The position numbers were made by a program, and so were the translations under genes. The notes under the pieces were generated by a model. It searched no databases, was not told the DNA's origin, and saw only the letters and a list, made by a program, of their open reading frames with translations. This document shows, piece by piece, positions 27,081 through 32,830 of a DNA stretch of 64,000 nt; the stretch's first letter is position 1, and each line of letters starts with the position of its first letter. The DNA is from Fluviicola taffensis DSM 16823 (GTDB taxonomy: Bacteria > Bacteroidota > Bacteroidia > Flavobacteriales_D > Crocinitomicaceae), in the NCBI RefSeq assembly GCF_000194605.1, contig NC_015321.1, positions 2,108,001-2,172,000 of the forward strand. The letters run 5' to 3'.

Positions 27081-27512
27081 ATGAAAATGAAACTACACAT
27101 ATCAAACTGGTTAAGCTTTAGTCTTTTTTTCTTCCTGATATTCTCTTGTAAAAAGAAGGATGATTTTTTACCCTTAAAAACTGGGAAGTATCAGATTGAA
27201 CAAACCGCAATAGATCAGAATGGTAATATTAATGTGTTTAATTATATAGCTTATGGTCCAAAAAGAATGAAAGGCGATTATAATTTTGATATTAAATTGA
27301 CAGATTCCACCAATTTTTGTAGAGCGTCATTTTATGCATCAGAGCAGACACTTTTAGGAATAGATTTAATCACTTGTTTATCAGGGCTTTCAACTTCATA
27401 TAAAATTACTTACTATGATTGTTCAGAGGATAATCTTACAATTTATTACAAAGCAAATCCATACTCAGACTCGACATCTGGAACTGTCATTTTTAATTTA
27501 CTAGAAGAATGA
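27081..27512 (+). CDS. Lipoprotein A6 (mosaic, LLEE end)
   Basis: The 143-aa protein starts at ATG 27081. It is a visible mosaic: the 5' end (to about 27180) is identical to A5, the centre (YQIEQTAIDQNGNINVFNYI and TNFCRASFYASEQ) is unique, and the 3' end (ANPYSDSTSGTVIFNLLEE) matches A2/A7. It retains the cysteine pair (NFC and LITC). It overlaps B6 by four bases. Confidence 0.87.
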   Translation: MKMKLHISNWLSFSLFFFLIFSCKKKDDFLPLKTGKYQIEQTAIDQNGNINVFNYIAYGPKRMKGDYNFDIKLTDSTNFCRASFYASEQTLLGIDLITCLSGLSTSYKITYYDCSEDNLTIYYKANPYSDSTSGTVIFNLLEE

Positions 27513-27985
27513 AAAAGTTATTATACATATTCACTTTTAGTTTCCTTGTTTTTGGGTGTACCAAAGAGAATGGGAAGAAACCCTATAATTTTGCACTTTT
27601 CTTTGATTCAGGAGATGAGTGGCATTTTGAATGGAAAATTTATGAGAAGTACCGAAAGGATCATTACGATGATGAGGATCTGGCTCAAGATGTCACATTA
27701 AAACATGGACGAGCAATTTATTTGGAGAATGATAAAGTATTGATCAAAACAGAATCAAAAAAACTAATGGGTTCCTTTTTGATTGAAAAAACTCAAACCA
27801 CCTTGTTTTCAGGGAATCAAACAGGAATGTTTGAGGGTTTTCTAACAGTTGAGGGCTCTTATGAGAAAAAAGGCAGAAAATTTATCGTGGAAGATGGGAA
27901 GTTTGAGTTTTTATGGACCAATGCCGAAGCTTATGGAATGCAAGACACCGTTTTAAAAGGCAAATGGACCATGAAGCGACTCTAA
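27509..27985 (+). CDS. Lipoprotein B6 (KKPYNF subtype behind an LLEE A gene)
   Basis: The 158-aa protein is nearly identical to B4 from the start codon to about SGNQT, then carries the TGMFEG patch of the SIYDF subtype and ends KGKWTMKRL. It is the only KKPYNF-type B coupled to an LLEE-type A gene, so unit 6 appears recombinant at the A-B junction. Confidence 0.88.
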   Translation: MKKLLYIFTFSFLVFGCTKENGKKPYNFALFFDSGDEWHFEWKIYEKYRKDHYDDEDLAQDVTLKHGRAIYLENDKVLIKTESKKLMGSFLIEKTQTTLFSGNQTGMFEGFLTVEGSYEKKGRKFIVEDGKFEFLWTNAEAYGMQDTVLKGKWTMKRL

Positions 27986-28011
27986 ATTATTGAAACCACA
28001 TATTTACTACT

Positions 28012-28434
28012 ATGAAACAACACACATTAAATTGGATAAGCTTTAGTCTTTTTTTCTTCTTGATATTCTCTTGTAAAAAAAGCGAGAATTTCATTGGGTT
28101 AAAGACAGGAAAGTATCAAGTGGAATATACTGTTAGACACCCTAATGGTAATGTAGATTATAAAGAATATACTGCATTCGGTCCAAGAATGTTGGTAGGC
28201 AAGTATGCTTTTGATATTAAAGCAACAGATTCAACTGATTTTTGCTTTGCTCAAATCTCATACAACCAAAATAAATTATCTTACTTGTATTTGATAGGTT
28301 GTTCCTCAACTAATTTGGATCTTAAAATAACTGACTATGATTATATTAATGATGATTTAACAATTCATTACAAAGCAAATCCATACTCAGACTCGACATC
28401 TGGAACTGTCATTTTTAATTTACTAGAAGAATGA
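28012..28434 (+). CDS. Lipoprotein A7 (subtype LLEE, copy of A2)
   Basis: The 140-aa protein is identical to A2 from Cys21 onward. The DNA identity runs from about 28072 through the stop into the start of B7. Only the signal peptide differs (MKQHTLNWISFSLFFFLIFSC). It overlaps B7 by four bases. Confidence 0.88.
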   Translation: MKQHTLNWISFSLFFFLIFSCKKSENFIGLKTGKYQVEYTVRHPNGNVDYKEYTAFGPRMLVGKYAFDIKATDSTDFCFAQISYNQNKLSYLYLIGCSSTNLDLKITDYDYINDDLTIHYKANPYSDSTSGTVIFNLLEE

Positions 28435-28907
28435 AAAAGCTATTATACGTATTCATTTGTTGCTTCTTTGTTTTGGGTTGTACCAAAGAGAATGGGAAGA
28501 GTATCTACGATTTTGCACTTGTCTTTGAATCTGGAGATGAGTGGCACTATTATTGGCAAATTTATGAGAAACACCGAAAGGACGATTACGACCAGGAAGA
28601 TTTACCTTATACTATTGCTTTGAAAGAAGGAACAGGAATTTATTTGGGTGATCATAGGGCATTATACAAAACAGAATCAAAAAAACTAATGGGCACATTT
28701 TTGATTTCCAAACCTGAAGGCACTTTGTTTTCAGGGAATCAAACAGGAATGTTTGAGGGTTATTTAACCGTTGAGGGTTCATATCAGAAAAAAGGCAGGA
28801 AATTCATTGTAGAAGATGGGAAGTTTGAGTTTTTATGGACCAATGCGGAAGCTTATGGAATGCAAGATACCGTTTTAAAAGGCAAATGGACTATGAAAAG
28901 ACTCTAA
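28431..28907 (+). CDS. Lipoprotein B7 (SIYDF subtype)
   Basis: The 158-aa protein has Cys17 in FVLGC followed by TKENGKSIYDF. It is very close to B5 and B2 (ALKEGTGIYLGDHRAL, ISKPEGTLFSGNQTGMFEGYL). It ends KGKWTMKRL. Confidence 0.88.
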   Translation: MKKLLYVFICCFFVLGCTKENGKSIYDFALVFESGDEWHYYWQIYEKHRKDDYDQEDLPYTIALKEGTGIYLGDHRALYKTESKKLMGTFLISKPEGTLFSGNQTGMFEGYLTVEGSYQKKGRKFIVEDGKFEFLWTNAEAYGMQDTVLKGKWTMKRL

Positions 28908-28933
28908 ATTATTGAAACCAGTTATATACTATT

Positions 28934-29422
28934 ATGAAACAACACATATTAAATTGGATAAGTTGCCTTTTTTTAGCCCTTTTCATCCTTTCATGCAAAA
29001 AAAATAAAGGAGCTTTGGCAGACATGAAAAAGGGTAAGTACGAAATGATTAATATTCGGACATTCTCCAATGGACAAAAAGACACCATAAATTGTATTGT
29101 ATATGGACCACGAATTTTGAAATATCATCATTATTTTTCACCCGAAATAGGAGATGACCTTGTAGACGAAATAGATATTAATATAAATAGACGAGTAATG
29201 TTTGCGGGAGGCTCTTTTCCAAAAGGAGTCGAATCTTGGAGTATTCGTTTTTACTCAAATGCTTTTTCCTCACCGGGGTATTTTGGTGGTTCTGTAGATT
29301 CGTATGATATGCAGGAGTCTGAATTAGTAATAAACTATTCTGCTACGACTACCAATTATACTAGCTTACAAGAGGAAATAGTGTATACAGGATCTGTTAA
29401 ATTTAACTGGATTGAATTATGA
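28934..29422 (+). CDS. Lipoprotein A8, divergent A-family member
   Basis: The 162-aa protein keeps the A start (MKQHILNWIS) and Cys21 in LFILSC followed by KKNKGALADMKKGKYEM. The rest is largely unrelated to A1-A7: it is about 20 residues longer, rich in Tyr and Ser, and ends VKFNWIEL. The constant signal region with a foreign mature part suggests module exchange. It overlaps B8 by four bases. Confidence 0.83.
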   Translation: MKQHILNWISCLFLALFILSCKKNKGALADMKKGKYEMINIRTFSNGQKDTINCIVYGPRILKYHHYFSPEIGDDLVDEIDININRRVMFAGGSFPKGVESWSIRFYSNAFSSPGYFGGSVDSYDMQESELVINYSATTTNYTSLQEEIVYTGSVKFNWIEL

Positions 29423-29922
29423 AAAGAATATTTTCACTAGCTCTCTTAGCTATTTCATTGTTAACCACTATCAGTTCATGCAAGAAGGAAAATGCAAGAA
29501 AGCCATATCTATTCCGGTTAGAATTTGATTCTGGAGATGTTTGGGAAGAAGAATGCTACCTTTTTGAAAAACATAAACAAAACAAACGTTACAAGAATAG
29601 TGGAGTTGAGAAAGTGGTCGATTTGAAACACTCCAAAGATGCAATTTATACAGATGTACTAAAAGGAGAAACAGTTCTTTATAAAGTCAATGGTAGAACT
29701 TTAATTGGAGTAAGTAATGTTATTATGAGTGTTTCTAATTTTGCCATTCTAAACCATCAAAGTGGATTGATGCTAGGAAAAATCGAATTAGAAGGTTCAT
29801 ATAAACAAGAATTCAGAAAATATACAGTGGAGAATGGAAAATTTGAATTTCAATTACAAGGAGGCTTGTTCAGTCTTCCAGACACGATTTTAAAAGGCAA
29901 ATGGACTATGAAAAGACTCTAA
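29419..29922 (+). CDS. Lipoprotein B8, divergent B-family member
   Basis: The 167-aa protein has Cys21 in ISSC followed by KKENARKPYLFRLEFDSGDVWEEE, recognisably B-like. The centre (GETVLYKVNGRTLIGVSNVI) and LEGSYKQEFRKYTVENGKFEF keep the family framework, and it ends DTILKGKWTMKRL. Together with A8 it forms a diverged unit inside the otherwise homogeneous array. Confidence 0.85.
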   Translation: MKRIFSLALLAISLLTTISSCKKENARKPYLFRLEFDSGDVWEEECYLFEKHKQNKRYKNSGVEKVVDLKHSKDAIYTDVLKGETVLYKVNGRTLIGVSNVIMSVSNFAILNHQSGLMLGKIELEGSYKQEFRKYTVENGKFEFQLQGGLFSLPDTILKGKWTMKRL

Positions 29923-29948
29923 ATTATTGAAACCACATATTTACTAAT

Positions 29949-30365
29949 ATGAAACAATACACATTAAATTGGTTAAGCTTTAGTCTTTTTGTCTTCTTGA
30001 TATTCTCTTGTAAAAAGAAGGATGATTTTCTTCCCTTAAAAACGGGGAAGTATAAAGTCGATTATAAAGTTCTTCGTTCAAATGGAGATATTGATGATTA
30101 TCAATATACGGCTTATGGTCCAAAAACTTCAGGCGCTTATTATAAATTCACAGTTAAAGCAACAGATTCTACAAATTTTAGTGGAGCTACATTGTCAACT
30201 AGTGAAAGAAAATTAAAATCCATGGTTTGGATCTATTATTCGGGAGCAGCAGGTAAAAGCCATAAAATTATTTCTTATGATTGTTCAGAGGAAAACCTCA
30301 CAATTTCCTATACTTCATCATTAGACACCACTTCAGGAACCATCATATTTAATTTAATAGAATAA
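29949..30365 (+). CDS. Lipoprotein A9 (subtype IE)
   Basis: The 138-aa protein has Cys21 followed by KKKDDFLPLKTGKYKVDYK. The centre TNFSGATLSTSERKLKSM combines features of A1 and A4. It ends FNLIE with a TAATG overlap into B9. Confidence 0.88.
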   Translation: MKQYTLNWLSFSLFVFLIFSCKKKDDFLPLKTGKYKVDYKVLRSNGDIDDYQYTAYGPKTSGAYYKFTVKATDSTNFSGATLSTSERKLKSMVWIYYSGAAGKSHKIISYDCSEENLTISYTSSLDTTSGTIIFNLIE

Positions 30366-30841
30366 TGAAAAAACTATTATACATATTCATTTGCTGTCTA
30401 CTTGTTTTGAGGTGTACCAAAGAGAATGGGAAGAAACCCTATGATTTTGCACTTGTATTTGAATCCGGAGATGAATGGCATTATCAATATAAAATGTATG
30501 AAAAATACCGAAAGGATCATTACGATGATGAGGATCTGGCTCAAGATGTCACATTAAAACATGGACGAGCAATTTATTTGGAAAATGATAAAGTATTGAT
30601 CAAAACAGAATCAAAAAAACTAATGGGTTCCTTTTTGATTGAAAAAACTCAAACCACCTTGTTTTCAGCGAATCAAACTGGTTCTTTCGAGGGTTTTCTA
30701 ACAGTTGGGGGCTCTTATGAGAAAAAAGGCAGGAAATTTATCGTGGAAGATGGGAAGTTTGAGTTTTTATGGACCAATGCGGAAGTTTATGGAATGCAAG
30801 ACACCGTTTTGAAAGGCAAATGGACTTTAAAACGCAAATAG
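30365..30841 (+). CDS. Lipoprotein-like B9, last array gene with altered lipobox
   Basis: The 158-aa protein is of the KKPYDF subtype, but the residue before Cys17 is Arg (codon AGG at 30410-30412) where all other homogeneous copies have Gly or Ala. That breaks the lipobox consensus. It also has unique changes at conserved positions, SANQTG for SGNQTG and TVGGSY for TVEGSY, and ends KRK instead of KRL. This fits relaxed selection on the terminal copy. Whether it is still lipidated is uncertain. Confidence 0.85.
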   Translation: MKKLLYIFICCLLVLRCTKENGKKPYDFALVFESGDEWHYQYKMYEKYRKDHYDDEDLAQDVTLKHGRAIYLENDKVLIKTESKKLMGSFLIEKTQTTLFSANQTGSFEGFLTVGGSYEKKGRKFIVEDGKFEFLWTNAEVYGMQDTVLKGKWTLKRK

Positions 30842-30875
30842 GATTTGACCAACAGTAAATTAACGCATCTTAATT

Positions 30876-30906
30876 TTTGCTAGTTAATAAAAAATACCTA
30901 TATTTG
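30876..30906 (+). promoter_or_regulatory. Promoter upstream of rimP-nusA
   Basis: TTTG at 30876-30879 and TATATTTG at 30899-30906 are separated by 19 bases. This is an excellent match to the Bacteroidota consensus TTTG-N19-TAnnTTTG. Transcription would start near 30912, ahead of the hairpin and the rimP ATG at 30966. Confidence 0.7.
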
Positions 30907-30933
30907 CATCACATTTAAGTAAAACACACAAAT

Positions 30934-30960
30934 GAGGGGACGCAAGTCCCCTCTTTTTAT
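30934..30960 (+). promoter_or_regulatory. Leader hairpin with GCAA loop and T-run directly before rimP
   Basis: A perfect 8-bp GC-rich stem, GAGGGGAC at 30934-30941 and GTCCCCTC at 30946-30953, closes a GCAA (GNRA) tetraloop and is followed by TTTTT. It sits between the rimP promoter and the ATG (12 bases away). It may terminate read-through from the lipoprotein array, attenuate rimP-nusA transcription, or act as an RNA-protein site in the leader. The sequence alone cannot separate these. Confidence 0.7.
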
Positions 30961-30965
30961 CTCAT

Positions 30966-31442
30966 ATGATTTCAAAACAAACAGTAAAAGAATTAGCAGA
31001 AGAACGAATCAAAGAGCGCGATGAACGGTTGTTTATTGTGGAATTGACGATTAGCTCAACCAATGTGATTCGTTTGGAATTGGATAAAACGGAAGGAAAC
31101 GTTTCAATCGAAGATTGTATGTCGGTTTCACGAAACATTGAACACAACTTGGATCGCGAAGATGCCGATTTTGAATTGAGTGTTTCGTCTGCAGGATTAG
31201 ATAAACCGTTGCGTGTGCATGCCCAATATGTGAAGAACATTGGTCGTGGCTTGGATGTGAAATTGAAATCAAAAGAAAAAGTAACGGGAACGTTGATTTC
31301 TGTTGATGAAACTGGAGTTGTTTTGCAGCATGAAGAAAAGCAAGCAATCGAAGGGAAAAAGAAAAAGGAACTGGTGGTGATCGAAAATAAGATCGCATTT
31401 TCAGATATAAACGAAGCAAAAATTGTTATTTCATTTAAATAA
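30966..31442 (+). CDS. rimP: Ribosome maturation factor RimP
   Basis: The 158-aa protein has the usual RimP length and aids 30S subunit assembly. The conserved segment SIEDCMSVSRNIEHNLD and FELSVSSAGLDKPLR (the family's VSSPGLDRPL-type motif) identify it. The C-terminal SH3-like domain runs from about residue 85. It is followed by nusA after six bases, and rimP-nusA-infB is the conserved order. Confidence 0.94.
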   Translation: MISKQTVKELAEERIKERDERLFIVELTISSTNVIRLELDKTEGNVSIEDCMSVSRNIEHNLDREDADFELSVSSAGLDKPLRVHAQYVKNIGRGLDVKLKSKEKVTGTLISVDETGVVLQHEEKQAIEGKKKKELVVIENKIAFSDINEAKIVISFK

Positions 31443-31448
31443 GAAGCT

Positions 31449-32684
31449 ATGAACAGCTTGGAACTAGTAGAATCGTTTTCCGAGTTCAAAGAACTCAAAA
31501 GCATCGACAAACAAACGATGCAACACGTGTTGGAAGACGTATTCCGTGCGATGTTGAAGAAAAAATTCAACACTGATGAGCACATCGATGTGATTGTAAA
31601 CATTGATAAAGGAGACGTTCAGATTTTCGTGAACAAAGAAATTGTTGCTGATGGTGAAGTAGAGGATCAGAATACGGAGATCGCTTATTCGGATGCAATT
31701 AAAATTGAGCCGGATTTCGAAATCGGTGAGGAAGTATCCGAAGAATTCCGTTTCAATGACTTCGGTCGTAGAAATATCTTGTCGCTTCGTCAGAATTTGA
31801 TTTCTCGTATCCTTGAATTGGAGAAAGACCATTTATACAAGAAATACAAAGAGCGTATTGGTGAAATCATCACCGGTGAGGTGTACCAAGTTTGGAAGAA
31901 AGAAATTATGGTATTGGATGATGAAAACAATGAGTTGATTCTTCCAAAATCAGAACAAATTCCTTCAGATTACTTCAAGAAAGGTGAATCTATTCGTGCA
32001 GTTGTTTCAAAAGTAGACATGCGCAATAGCTCACCAGTAATTATTCTTTCTCGTATCGCACCAGAATTCTTGGAGCGTTTGTTCGAGTTGGAAGTTCCTG
32101 AAGTATTCGACGGATTGATTACAATCAAACGCATCGTTCGTGAACCAGGAGAAAGAGCAAAAGTTGCCGTTGAATCGTACGATGATCGTATTGATCCAGT
32201 TGGAGCTTGTGTGGGAATGAAAGGTTCTCGTATTCATGGAATCGTTCGTGAGTTACGCAATGAAAACATCGATGTAATCAATTTCACAAGCAACCCGAAA
32301 TTGTTTATTCAGCGTGCATTGTCTCCAGCGAAAATTACCAATATTGAAATTGATGAAGAACAAAAACGTGCAAGCGTGTTCTTGAAACCAGATCAAGTTT
32401 CTTTGGCAATTGGAAAAGGAGGATACAACATTCGTTTGGCAGGTAAATTAACAGGATTTGAAATAGATGTCTTCAGAGATGGAGAGTCTGACAACGAAGA
32501 TGTTGATTTAGAAGAATTTGCAGACGAAATCGACAGCTGGATTTTGGACGAATTGAAAGCAGTTGGTTGTGATACAGCGAAATCTGTATTGGAATTAACA
32601 GTGGCAGATTTAGTACAACGTACAGATTTAGAAGAAGAAACAGTACAAGAAGTGTTGCGTATTCTTCGCTCAGAATTTGAATGA
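31449..32684 (+). CDS. nusA: Transcription termination/antitermination factor NusA
   Basis: The 411-aa protein contains an N-terminal RNA polymerase-binding domain (residues 1 to about 130), an S1 domain (GEIITGEVYQVWKKEIMV), and two KH domains (DPVGACVGMKGSRIHGIVREL and LAIGKGGYNIRLA). A short acidic tail has a helix-hairpin-helix-like end (LDELKAVGCDTAKSVLELT). It modulates pausing, termination and rRNA antitermination. It is probably co-transcribed with rimP. Confidence 0.96.
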   Translation: MNSLELVESFSEFKELKSIDKQTMQHVLEDVFRAMLKKKFNTDEHIDVIVNIDKGDVQIFVNKEIVADGEVEDQNTEIAYSDAIKIEPDFEIGEEVSEEFRFNDFGRRNILSLRQNLISRILELEKDHLYKKYKERIGEIITGEVYQVWKKEIMVLDDENNELILPKSEQIPSDYFKKGESIRAVVSKVDMRNSSPVIILSRIAPEFLERLFELEVPEVFDGLITIKRIVREPGERAKVAVESYDDRIDPVGACVGMKGSRIHGIVRELRNENIDVINFTSNPKLFIQRALSPAKITNIEIDEEQKRASVFLKPDQVSLAIGKGGYNIRLAGKLTGFEIDVFRDGESDNEDVDLEEFADEIDSWILDELKAVGCDTAKSVLELTVADLVQRTDLEEETVQEVLRILRSEFE

Positions 32685-32696
32685 TAGACTGAAGTG

Positions 32697-32734
32697 AAAT
32701 CGGTCGGGCAAAAAATACCTGACCGATTTTTAGG
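32697..32734 (+). terminator. Terminator or attenuator between nusA and infB
   Basis: A 9-bp stem AAATCGGTC (32697-32705) and GACCGATTT (32721-32729) with a 15-nt loop is followed by a short T-run. It lies in the 146-bp nusA-infB gap, so infB may have its own start or receive read-through. A weak -7-like TATCTTTA follows at 32755-32762. Confidence 0.7.
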
Positions 32735-32830
32735 TATATCTGACCAACACTAACTATCTTTACAAAGCAAAAACTGTTCATCTTGTTCGTATTGACGGGT
32801 GAACATTAATTAAAAAGAAGCAAATAATAT

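Larger units (their letters stand above)
21525..30841 (+). repeat. Tandem array of ten two-gene lipoprotein units (A-B pairs 0-9)
   Basis: Twenty consecutive plus-strand genes form ten units with a period of 919-931 bp for the homogeneous units 1-7; unit 8 is 1015 bp. Each unit has an A gene (about 140 aa, N terminus MKQHxLNWLSF, lipobox then CKK) and a B gene (about 158 aa, CTKENGK near the N terminus, KGKWTxKRL at the C terminus). A and B overlap by 1 base (TAATG) or 4 bases (ATGA). Units are separated by about 20-27 bases, often containing ATTATTGAAACCACATA. Units 0 and 8 are divergent, and the others are near-duplicates with mosaic identity. No transposase or integrase is nearby. Confidence 0.93.

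Noticed and set aside
21525-30841. Periodic repeats that might be a CRISPR or satellite array
   Set aside because: The period is about 920 bp, the repeats are coding throughout with lipoprotein signals, and no short repeat-spacer structure exists.
30932-31024. Short ORF starting in the rimP leader hairpin
   Set aside because: It is out of frame with rimP, overlaps it, and its start codon is embedded in the hairpin; there is no independent sign of coding.
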